DNA of 64,000 nt from Candidatus Sulfidibacterium hydrothermale (GTDB lineage Bacteria > Bacteroidota > Bacteroidia > Bacteroidales > F082), in assembly GCF_020149915.1 (NCBI RefSeq), contig NZ_CP083760.1:2914001-2978000 (forward strand). The letters are read 5' to 3'. Made by a program: the position numbers and the translations under genes. Below, piece by piece: positions 46,057 through 53,063 of this stretch. The notes beneath the pieces were generated by a model. It was not told the origin of the DNA. It did no database searches and saw only the letters and a program-made list of their open reading frames with translations. Numbering within the stretch: the stretch's first letter is position 1; every line of letters begins with the position of its first letter.

Positions 46057-47136
46057 ATGTCAGCAAAAATTTCAGACAAAGTAAAACCCGGTGTAGTTAC
46101 CGGCGACGACGTACAATATATTTTTAAAATCGCCAAGCAGGAAAAATTTGCCATTCCGGCGGTAAATGTAGTAGGATCCGACTCCGTTAATGCGGCGCTT
46201 GAAGCTGCCCGGGAGGTCAATTCTCCGATCATCATCCAGTTTTCCAATGGTGGCGGCGCTTTTTTTGCCGGAAAAGGCCTGAGTAATGAAGACCAAAAAG
46301 CGGCCATCGCCGGAAGTATTACCGGGGCAAAACAGGTTCATCAACTGGCCGAAATATATGGTATTCCGGTTATCCTGCATACCGACCATTGTGCAAAAAA
46401 ACTGCTTCCCTGGGTGGAAGGATTGCTCGATGCCGGTGAAGAATACTTTAAAACACACGGCAAACCGTTGTTCAGTTCGCACATGCTTGACCTGAGCGTG
46501 GAGCCGCTGGAAGAAAACTTAGCAATCTCCAAACGTTTTCTGGAAAGAATGAGCAAACTGGGAATGACACTCGAAATCGAGTTGGGGATCACCGGCGGAG
46601 AAGAAGACGGTGTAGACAATTCGGATATCGAAAATTCCAGACTTTACACCCAGCCCGAAGAAGTAAACCAGGCTTACGAAACCCTTTCATCGGTAAGTCC
46701 GCGCTTTACCATTGCAGCTGCTTTTGGTAATGTTCACGGCGTATATAAACCCGGAAACGTAAAACTGGAACCAATTATCCTGCATAATTCACAAAAATAC
46801 ATTCAGGAAAAACACCACACCGAAGAAAATCCGGTGAACTTTGTTTTCCACGGCGGTTCCGGATCAGAACCCGAAAAAATCAAAGAAGCCGTTTCGTATG
46901 GTGTGGTAAAAATGAACATCGATACCGATACCCAATGGGCTTTCTGGAATGGGGTACGGCAATACGAAGCCAAATACCACGACTACCTGCAAAGTCAGAT
47001 TGGAAATCCGGAAGGAGAAGATATCCCCAACAAAAAATACTACGATCCCCGCAAATGGCTGCGTGCCGGAGAAGAATCCATGCGCGACCGTTTAAAACAG
47101 GCTTTTGAAGATTTAAATTGTCTGAACAGATATTAA
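46057..47136 (+). CDS. fbaA: Fructose-bisphosphate aldolase, class II
   Basis: Zinc enzyme interconverting fructose 1,6-bisphosphate with dihydroxyacetone phosphate and glyceraldehyde 3-phosphate. At 359 residues it has the same length as E. coli FbaA (class IIA). Motifs: AIPAVNVVGSDSVNAALEAA, the metal/catalytic ILHTDHCAKKLLPWVEGLLD (about 107-126), LEIELGITGGEEDGVDN, AAFGNVHGVYKPGNVKL, and FVFHGGSGSEPEKIKEAVSY. Monocistronic, with a perfect terminator directly after it. Confidence 0.97.
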   Translation: MSAKISDKVKPGVVTGDDVQYIFKIAKQEKFAIPAVNVVGSDSVNAALEAAREVNSPIIIQFSNGGGAFFAGKGLSNEDQKAAIAGSITGAKQVHQLAEIYGIPVILHTDHCAKKLLPWVEGLLDAGEEYFKTHGKPLFSSHMLDLSVEPLEENLAISKRFLERMSKLGMTLEIELGITGGEEDGVDNSDIENSRLYTQPEEVNQAYETLSSVSPRFTIAAAFGNVHGVYKPGNVKLEPIILHNSQKYIQEKHHTEENPVNFVFHGGSGSEPEKIKEAVSYGVVKMNIDTDTQWAFWNGVRQYEAKYHDYLQSQIGNPEGEDIPNKKYYDPRKWLRAGEESMRDRLKQAFEDLNCLNRY

Positions 47137-47147
47137 AATAAAAACCA

Positions 47148-47179
47148 AAGGCGCAAAACGGTTCGTTTTGCGCCTTTTT
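47148..47179 (+). terminator. Terminator after fbaA
   Basis: AAAGGCGCAAAACG gtt CGTTTTGCGCCTTT followed by more T: an 11-bp perfect core stem. It ends 8 bases before the next ATG. Confidence 0.9.
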
Positions 47180-47186
47180 CATTCTC

Positions 47187-47588
47187 ATGCTAAACTACCC
47201 GCCCAAAATATTGCTGGCCTTTGGTGAAACTTTTTCCGAAACAGACGGTGTTTTTCACCAATGGCTTTTACAAAACGGATATCCGGAACTGGCTGCCCTG
47301 AGCAGTGCCATTCGCGGGAGCTACGAAGCAGCCGACTGGCTTTTAAAAAACAAATATCCGCATTTTGCCGCGCTTGACGGAGCCATCGACAAGCAGCCCA
47401 AAGCATACGCCTGGCTCCGAAAACATCATTTCGATTTTCTGGTGATTTTTGCTGATGCCGTTAACCAACACCCGGCTGCCGAACAGTGGCTACGCAACAA
47501 CGACCTTCCCATTTTTTTACGTTTGTCTGATAAAATACGACAATACCGCGACAATCAGACATTTAACTACCACAAACTGCATTTTTAA
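47187..47588 (+). CDS. Small protein of four degenerate ~27-residue helical repeats, function unknown
   Basis: 133 residues that I do not recognise. It has no signal peptide or membrane helix and is rich in Trp, Ala and His. The middle consists of four tandem units built as xxxxWLxxxxxPxFAxLxxAIxx: GVFHQWLLQNGYPELAALSS (about 21-40), AADWLLKNKYPHFAALDGAI (47-66), AYAWLRKHHFDFLVIFADAV (73-92) and AEQWLRNNDLPIFLRLSDKI (98-117). Such spacing suggests an alpha-solenoid or helical-hairpin scaffold for protein binding. It begins 8 bases after the fbaA terminator and has no obvious promoter of its own, so expression may depend on read-through or an unrecognised start. Confidence 0.7.
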   Translation: MLNYPPKILLAFGETFSETDGVFHQWLLQNGYPELAALSSAIRGSYEAADWLLKNKYPHFAALDGAIDKQPKAYAWLRKHHFDFLVIFADAVNQHPAAEQWLRNNDLPIFLRLSDKIRQYRDNQTFNYHKLHF

Positions 47589-47658
47589 CCCATCCCCTTT
47601 TTGATAAAAAGGAAACCCGGACGCCCTGCTTTCCGTAAAAGGAAGAAAAATCAGGACA

Positions 47659-48327
47659 ATGGATCTTATTGCTTACCTGTCAGAAAGATACTACGGACAA
47701 AAAAAAGAACCCACAGGAACCGGTCCGTACATCACCCTCTCGCGCGAAACAGGATGTAATGCCACCGGACTGGCTGCCGCGCTGGTAAAAACTTTCCGGA
47801 AAAACGGCCAACACTGGCACTTTGTTAACAAAGAGATTCTGGATAAATCAGCAGAGAAACTGCATCTTGACCGGCGACGGCTCGAGCACGAATTTCTTCT
47901 CTCCAAAAGCAGCATAATGGATGATGTCATCAAAGCCATGTCGTTACGCTATTTTAAAAACGACAAAAAGATCCGGGATACTATTTCGGAAATCATCCGC
48001 TATGAAGCACAAAAAGGACATGCCATTATTGTCGGGCGGGCCGGTGTGGTATCCACACAAGGAATTCCCAACGGACTAAACATCCGTCTGGTAGCTCCAT
48101 TGTCGTGGCGTATCCGGTCACTGGCAAAACGAAAGCTGCTATCGGAAAAAGAAGCCCGGGAATACATTGAAGAAATGGACAGGAAAAGAAATTTTTTTCT
48201 GGAACAATTTTCCGGAAAACCGGTTTCCGAGATTTATTTCGACCTGACCATTAACCTGGCTACTTTTTCTGAACAGGAAGTTATCCGGATCATTATGAAT
48301 ACACTGGAAATAAAAGGAATCCTGTAA
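47659..48327 (+). CDS. Cytidylate-kinase-like family protein
   Basis: 222 residues of the Cytidylate_kin2 (PF13189-like) group. It has YITLSRETGCNATGLAAALV, a variant P-loop region in which the canonical GxxGxGKS is replaced by ETGCNATG, then FVNKEILDKSAEKLHLDRRR and HAIIVGRAGVVSTQGIPNGL with IRLVAPLSWRIRSLAKR. These proteins probably phosphorylate a nucleotide or small molecule, but no substrate has been assigned from sequence. It is separated from the repeat protein by 70 bases on the same strand. Confidence 0.85.
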   Translation: MDLIAYLSERYYGQKKEPTGTGPYITLSRETGCNATGLAAALVKTFRKNGQHWHFVNKEILDKSAEKLHLDRRRLEHEFLLSKSSIMDDVIKAMSLRYFKNDKKIRDTISEIIRYEAQKGHAIIVGRAGVVSTQGIPNGLNIRLVAPLSWRIRSLAKRKLLSEKEAREYIEEMDRKRNFFLEQFSGKPVSEIYFDLTINLATFSEQEVIRIIMNTLEIKGIL

Positions 48328-48384
48328 TACCGATTACTCATCAAAATGCACTTTTAGCGCAGTGTAAAAACCAATCGGCGTAAA

Positions 48385-49209
48385 TTACTTTTTCCAGGCT
48401 TTGGCAATCAAACCGGTACCGGTTTGATGCGTTCCTTTTACATCAAGATAGTTGAGTATCAAAACAAAAGGAAAAGTCAACAGATAATAAAACGGAAGTA
48501 ATACAAAAAACAGGTAGCTGGTATTCAGCATAATAATCGGGAATTTCATACTCAGCTTCCACGCCAGTTTACCCGCCGGACCATACTGGTAATAAACATC
48601 GGTTTCGGCAAAACCGGCCCGTTTCATTTTTTGTGTGATTTCATCTATTCCGTATCCGTCACGAACATGTTCATCAATAAAAGAATGTTCTTCGCCTTCT
48701 TCATGATCATGATGATGCACATCAGAGCCTCCCTGATCAGAAGGAGTGGAAATAAGCAACATCCCTCCTTTTTTTAACGAACGATAAAAATTTTGCAATA
48801 CTTTTTCATCTTCTTCAATATGCTCCATTACATCCACGCACAAAACCAGGTCGTATTGTTCTTCTTCAGCAAAGCGTGTTAAATCGGCCACAGCAAAAGT
48901 GGCATTGTCCAGTCCGATACGGTGAAAAAAAGCATTACAATCGGCGATTTGTTCTGATTTAACGTCAATGCCTTTTATTTTCCAGTTTTTATGACGCGAG
49001 GCCATGTAATAATCATACTGACCAAACCCCGAACCGGCATCCAAAACGGAAAGGGCTCCTTTTTTCTCTTTTTCAAGCTTTTTAAGCTCTTTACGGATAT
49101 GCCACGAACGGAGCAACAAAAGGTCAAGCAGGCGGTAAAACAGTTTACGAAAAGCAGGTGTCCGGTTGAAGAAAACGCCTAATTTGCGTTTAATAGGATC
49201 GTATTGCAT
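48385..49209 (-). CDS. Membrane-anchored class I SAM methyltransferase with His-rich insertion
   Basis: 274 residues. Methyltransferase motifs are VLDAGSGFGQYDYYMASR (55-72), KGIDVKSEQIADCNAFF, and LVLCVDVMEHIEEDEKVL with LLISTPSDQGG. Between strands lies an unusual stretch at 165-181, HHHDHEEGEEHSFIDEH, which could bind a metal. The C-terminus has a hydrophobic hairpin (NTSYLFFVLLPFYYLLTFPF) that should hold it at the membrane, so lipid or envelope glycolipid methylation is plausible but unproven. Last gene of the panC-panD-rfaE2-rbfA cluster, 21 bases after rbfA. Confidence 0.85.
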   Translation of the reverse strand: MQYDPIKRKLGVFFNRTPAFRKLFYRLLDLLLLRSWHIRKELKKLEKEKKGALSVLDAGSGFGQYDYYMASRHKNWKIKGIDVKSEQIADCNAFFHRIGLDNATFAVADLTRFAEEEQYDLVLCVDVMEHIEEDEKVLQNFYRSLKKGGMLLISTPSDQGGSDVHHHDHEEGEEHSFIDEHVRDGYGIDEITQKMKRAGFAETDVYYQYGPAGKLAWKLSMKFPIIMLNTSYLFFVLLPFYYLLTFPFVLILNYLDVKGTHQTGTGLIAKAWKK

Positions 49210-49230
49210 GAGCTTTCAGATTAAATCGGA

Positions 49231-49584
49231 TTATTTTTCGTCTTCTTCGTCGTTTAATAATTCATCAATTCGTTCAATATAGTCCAGTGAGTCATCTTCG
49301 AAGAACTGCAAATCAGGGACTACCCGCAACTGAAAACGAATTCTTTCTCCCAGTTTTTTCCGTATTTCTTTTTTGTGCCTATCAATGTCTTTCATCAAAG
49401 CCGCTTTATCTTTCACGGCAAAAAGGCTCAGATAAATACGGGCAAGACTCAAATCAGGCGTTACATATACTTTAGTCACCGTAACCATCGCGGTTTTGGT
49501 AACATGTCCCAGCTCACGCTGAAAAATTTCACCTAAATCGCGTTGTAACAGCTTTTGAATTCGTTGTTGTCTTTTTGTTTCCAT
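49231..49584 (-). CDS. rbfA: 30S ribosome-binding factor RbfA
   Basis: KH-fold assembly factor needed for 16S rRNA 5'-end processing and late 30S maturation. 117 residues: RQQRIQKLLQRDLGEIFQRE, VTVTKVYVTPDLSLARIYLS, and the C-terminal RIRFQLRVVPDLQFFEDDSL with DYIERIDELL. It sits 83 bases after rfaE2 on the same strand and directly before the methyltransferase gene. Confidence 0.95.
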   Translation of the reverse strand: METKRQQRIQKLLQRDLGEIFQRELGHVTKTAMVTVTKVYVTPDLSLARIYLSLFAVKDKAALMKDIDRHKKEIRKKLGERIRFQLRVVPDLQFFEDDSLDYIERIDELLNDEEDEK

Positions 49585-49667
49585 ACGGCAAAAATAACAC
49601 CTTTTACGGGAACGGATAAAATTTGCCTGGAATTATACAAACAGGCGCAACAAAAGGTCATAAAATT

Positions 49668-50165
49668 TTACCGGGCATTCCGGATTTTCTGCTCAATGGC
49701 CGTCGTAGAATAGCCCGGAAGGTAATCAATGGTCTCCACCTTTCCGCCACGGCTGGTCACCACGTCGTAACCCACAATTTCTTCCGGCTGATAATCACTT
49801 CCTTTCACCAACACATCCGGAAGAACGGTTTTTATCAATTCGTAAGGGGTTTCCTCATCAAAAAGCACCACCGCATCCACAAAATGCAGAGCCGCCACAA
49901 TAACCGCACGTGCCTGTTCATCATTAATAGGACGTCCGGCGCCTTTATCCAAAAGCCGGACCGAGCGATCGGTGTTTACCCCAACAATCAAAACGTCGCC
50001 TTTATCTTTGGCCTTGCTGAGATAATCAATATGGCCCAGATGGAGTATATCGAAACATCCATTGGTAAAAACAATCTTTTTTTGCTGAAACCGCCAAAGA
50101 TTTAACGTTCTTTGCAACTTACCGGAAGCTAAAATTTTGTTTTTAATGATGTCAAGATTTTTCAT
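49668..50165 (-). CDS. rfaE2: D-glycero-beta-D-manno-heptose 1-phosphate adenylyltransferase
   Basis: Makes ADP-heptose for the LPS inner core. This is the stand-alone nucleotidyltransferase half of HldE: VFTNGCFDILHLGHIDYLSK with HLGH at residues 42-45, VGVNTDRSVRLLDKGAGRPI, and DVLVKGSDYQPEEIVGYDVV. At 165 residues the length is right for the split form. The kinase half is not in the window. Its first 14 bases overlap the end of the flippase-like gene, so the two are translationally coupled. Confidence 0.94.
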   Translation of the reverse strand: MKNLDIIKNKILASGKLQRTLNLWRFQQKKIVFTNGCFDILHLGHIDYLSKAKDKGDVLIVGVNTDRSVRLLDKGAGRPINDEQARAVIVAALHFVDAVVLFDEETPYELIKTVLPDVLVKGSDYQPEEIVGYDVVTSRGGKVETIDYLPGYSTTAIEQKIRNAR

Positions 50166-51174
50166 TACAGGGTTTTTTTGTTTTCGTTAACAAAATGTAC
50201 AAATATCCCAGGCTACCCGCCACCACATTCAACAAGGTTTGACCGGCATGGGTAATGGTAGCAAATGAGATGGCTATATCCGGAGAGATATGGTAAAGTT
50301 CAACCAAAATAGACTTGACGATAAAGTGATACGCCCCGATTCCTCCGGGGACCGGAGCCACTATCCCCAGGCTGCCAATGGCCAGTAATGTCAATCCGTC
50401 CACAAAATTCAACCGGGATGTTTCCGGAAACATCATCACCGGAACGTAAACCATCAAAGCATAAAAAAACCAGATAAGAAAGGTGTATATCAGAAACAAC
50501 CATTTGTGTTTCATGGTTTTTACTGTTTTTACCCCATCATAAACCCCACGAAAAAAACGCCGCATTTTCAAATAAAACGGATGATGTTCAAACCAATGCT
50601 TATTTTTTTTCAACAGCAGAAAAGCACCCACCAGAATAAAAAGCAAAACCGAAACAAACAGGGTGATATCCAAAATATTCACAAAAATCTTTTTGGCAAA
50701 AGGCCCCAAAATTTCATGCAGGAAATCACGCAGCAGCCGCACCTGAAAAACAATTACGCCCAGGATGAGCAAAGCCAGCGTCAACAAATCGATCATCCGC
50801 TCAAGGATAACCGTACCAAACAAGGCATTAAAAGGAATGTTTTCTTTTTTAGACAAAACCCCGCAACGGACCAGTTCGCCCATACGGGGCACCGCTGTAT
50901 TGGCCAGATAACCAATCATTACCGATGAAAAGGTAGTGGAAAGCCTGGTTTTGTAATTCAATCCGCCAATGAGCATATTCCAACGTGCCGCCCGGAAAAC
51001 ATGCGAAATAAGAACCAACAGCAGCGAGAAAAAAAGCCAGGCATAATCTGCTTTTTTGATCTCTCCCCACACTTCCTGCATGTCAAGTTTACGAAAGCTT
51101 AACCACAGCAACACCAAACCAAAGGCCAGGAAAAAAAAATATTTCAGAACAGATGATACCCGCTTTCGTTGCAC
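50152..51174 (-). CDS. Lysylphosphatidylglycerol-synthase-TM-type membrane protein (second copy of family)
   Basis: 340 residues with about eight membrane helices. Family patterns are FRAARWNMLIGGLNYKTRLS, YLANTAVPRMGELVRCGVLS and APVPGGIGAYHFIVKSILVE (the PGGxG motif also seen in the protein at 44858). The precise role is unknown. Overlap with rfaE2 and the LPS-precursor context suggest transport or flipping of an envelope lipid. It lies 10 bases after panD, a neighbourhood I recall as recurrent in Bacteroidota. Confidence 0.83.
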   Translation of the reverse strand: MQRKRVSSVLKYFFFLAFGLVLLWLSFRKLDMQEVWGEIKKADYAWLFFSLLLVLISHVFRAARWNMLIGGLNYKTRLSTTFSSVMIGYLANTAVPRMGELVRCGVLSKKENIPFNALFGTVILERMIDLLTLALLILGVIVFQVRLLRDFLHEILGPFAKKIFVNILDITLFVSVLLFILVGAFLLLKKNKHWFEHHPFYLKMRRFFRGVYDGVKTVKTMKHKWLFLIYTFLIWFFYALMVYVPVMMFPETSRLNFVDGLTLLAIGSLGIVAPVPGGIGAYHFIVKSILVELYHISPDIAISFATITHAGQTLLNVVAGSLGYLYILLTKTKKPCNEKS

Positions 51175-51184
51175 TGTTTCAGGG

Positions 51185-51538
51185 TTATTTTAGCCGGTTA
51201 TTGCTATCCGGGAAAATGATATGCGGTTTGAAATTTTTGGCTTCTTCAAAATCCATGGCAGCATAGGATACGATGATGATCACGTCGCCCACTGCCACTT
51301 TCCGGGCAGCGGCTCCGTTCAGGCAAATTACTCCCGAATCGCGGTCTCCTCTCAACACATAAGTATCAAAACGACTGCCGTTGGTAATATCATAAATGCT
51401 CACCTTTTCGTTTTCGATAAGGTTTGCTGCGTCCATCAAATTTTCATCAATGGTAATGCTGCCGATATATTCCAGGTTGGCTTCGGTAACCGTAGCCCGA
51501 TGAATTTTCGATTTTAGGACTTCGATGGTCATTTTCAT
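51185..51538 (-). CDS. panD: Aspartate 1-decarboxylase (pyruvoyl-dependent)
   Basis: Makes beta-alanine for pantothenate. [20 protein letters not shown]-like N-terminus: [20 protein letters not shown] is followed by [10 protein letters not shown]. Self-cleavage occurs between Gly and Ser in YIGSITID. Starting from the ATG at 51532 puts this serine at position 25 exactly as in E. coli, so 51532 may be the true start rather than 51538. INGAAARKV-like [20 protein letters not shown] is also diagnostic. Lies between panC and a flippase-like gene in one operon. Confidence 0.96.
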   Translation of the reverse strand: MKMTIEVLKSKIHRATVTEANLEYIGSITIDENLMDAANLIENEKVSIYDITNGSRFDTYVLRGDRDSGVICLNGAAARKVAVGDVIIIVSYAAMDFEEAKNFKPHIIFPDSNNRLK

Positions 51539-51572
51539 GAGAAAAATTTAGTCGTAATTTTTTGCAAAAGTA

Positions 51573-52415
51573 TTAAATTATTCGAATGTTGTCGATAAGA
51601 CGCACCTTTCCGAGCCATACCGCCACACAAGCCACCGTGCCTACTTTGTTATTCCAGGCATGGATCGGCTGGAGCGTTTTATCGTCCACAATATCAAAAT
51701 ATTCCAGTTTAAAATGCTCATTTCCTTCAAACCGGTTGATAATCATTTGCCGCAACGGATTAGCACAAATATGCTGCCGGCGCAACTTGGCTTCTTGCAA
51801 CGTCCGGTAAATAAACGGCGCTTCTTTCCGTTGTTCAGGCGTTAGCAAGCGGTTTCGTGAACTCATGGCCAAACCATCCGGTTCGCGTACAATGGGACAG
51901 GGAACAATCTCTACCGGAATGTTTTCCATCTCCACCAGTTTTTTTATGATGGCCAGTTGTTGAAAATCTTTTTCTCCAAAATAGGCCCGGTGCGGCTGAA
52001 CAATATCAAAGAGTTTTTTTACCACAATCGCCACTCCGTTAAAATGTCCCGGACGAAACTTTCCTTCCATCACTTTGTCCAGCTCACCAAAATCATACTG
52101 TTTGGTCACTTTTTCAGGATACATCTCTTCTGCATCCGGGGCAAAAAGCACATCACATTGTACCTGTTCCAGTTTTTTTATGTCCTCTTCAAGCGTCCGC
52201 GGATATTTTTTCAGATCATCCGGATTGTTAAACTGAATCGGGTTAACAAAGATGCTCACGACCAGAATATCATTTTCTTTGCGGGCTCGCCGCATCAATT
52301 CAAGATGTCCTTCGTGCAATGCGCCCATCGTCGGGACAAAACCGATCGTTTTTCCTTCCGACCGCCGGGCAGCCAGATACTCATTCGTTTCTTTTATGGT
52401 GGAGAATATTTTCAT
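51573..52415 (-). CDS. panC: Pantothenate synthetase
   Basis: Joins pantoate and beta-alanine with ATP. 280 residues with FVPTMGALHEGHLELMRRA (HEGH, 34-37), VVSIFVNPIQFNNPDDLKKY, GHFNGVAIVVKKLFDIVQP, YFGEKDFQQLAIIKKLV and the KMSKS-like LAMSSRNRLLTPEQR. It overlaps the upstream thioredoxin-like gene by 4 bases and precedes panD, so both branches of the last steps of pantothenate synthesis are expressed together. Confidence 0.97.
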   Translation of the reverse strand: MKIFSTIKETNEYLAARRSEGKTIGFVPTMGALHEGHLELMRRARKENDILVVSIFVNPIQFNNPDDLKKYPRTLEEDIKKLEQVQCDVLFAPDAEEMYPEKVTKQYDFGELDKVMEGKFRPGHFNGVAIVVKKLFDIVQPHRAYFGEKDFQQLAIIKKLVEMENIPVEIVPCPIVREPDGLAMSSRNRLLTPEQRKEAPFIYRTLQEAKLRRQHICANPLRQMIINRFEGNEHFKLEYFDIVDDKTLQPIHAWNNKVGTVACVAVWLGKVRLIDNIRII

Positions 52416-52933
52416 TTGTCTTTTGTTTTATTCAGGATAGAAAGCAAATCGGCTTCTATACTTGTTTTGGGGGATTCAACAATCCGTCCGATTTCTTTTC
52501 CCTGATAGTCAACAATAAAAGTGGGGATACGATGAATATTCAAATCCGAAATATCCACATCACCGGCTTTTAACGTACGTTGAACCGCAATAATTTTAGG
52601 ATGCCCGTGGTATCCGGCGTCATCCAGCACTTTAAAAAAGCGACCCATTTCCCGTTTGCTGTCGCCACACCAGCTTCCGAAAACAACAGTAAACTGCACA
52701 CGGTTAATCTCCGGAGCCAGCTGTTTCAGGATATTGGTATCCGGATGATAATTCTTGTACTGACTGTTAAACCAGGTGCTGAACAGTCCGGTTTCTAACC
52801 CTTTCCGGTTACACAAACCGGTTAAAACTTCGCGATGCAAAGCAGGATCAACAATCACCCGGTTTATTTGCTGGGCCATCAGGACTTCTCCTCCTAAAAA
52901 AAGAAAAGCCACAAGAAAAAATATCCGTTTCAT
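52412..52933 (-). CDS. Exported thioredoxin-fold protein with a single active-site cysteine
   Basis: 173 residues with a signal peptide (MKRIFFLVAFLFLGGEVLMA, cleavage near residue 20). The thioredoxin-like fold shows VQFTVVFGSWCGDSKREMGR, where the usual CxxC is Cys89-Gly-Asp-Ser, and the cis-proline strand HRIPTFIVDYQGKEIGRI. Lacking the second cysteine, it cannot work as a normal dithiol oxidoreductase. A monothiol, peroxiredoxin-like or binding role is possible. It starts the panC-panD operon with a good promoter at 53000-53031 and overlaps panC by 4 bases. Confidence 0.83.
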   Translation of the reverse strand: MKRIFFLVAFLFLGGEVLMAQQINRVIVDPALHREVLTGLCNRKGLETGLFSTWFNSQYKNYHPDTNILKQLAPEINRVQFTVVFGSWCGDSKREMGRFFKVLDDAGYHGHPKIIAVQRTLKAGDVDISDLNIHRIPTFIVDYQGKEIGRIVESPKTSIEADLLSILNKTKDK

Positions 52934-52999
52934 GAATTTACATTTTACTATGAATCAATCTATTTTGGTATCATCCCCTTCCTCTTTCCTTACACCATG

Positions 53000-53031
53000 C
53001 AAAGTTAGGATAAAACCGTATGGAGAACCAA
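53000..53031 (-). promoter_or_regulatory. Promoter of the thioredoxin-like/panCD operon
   Basis: TTG (53031-53029), 21 bases, then TAACTTTG (53007-53000) on the minus strand. Leader of about 60 bases to the ATG at 52933. Confidence 0.6.
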
Positions 53032-53063
53032 GTAAAAGGCGAAAAAATTCTATCGGGAAAATC

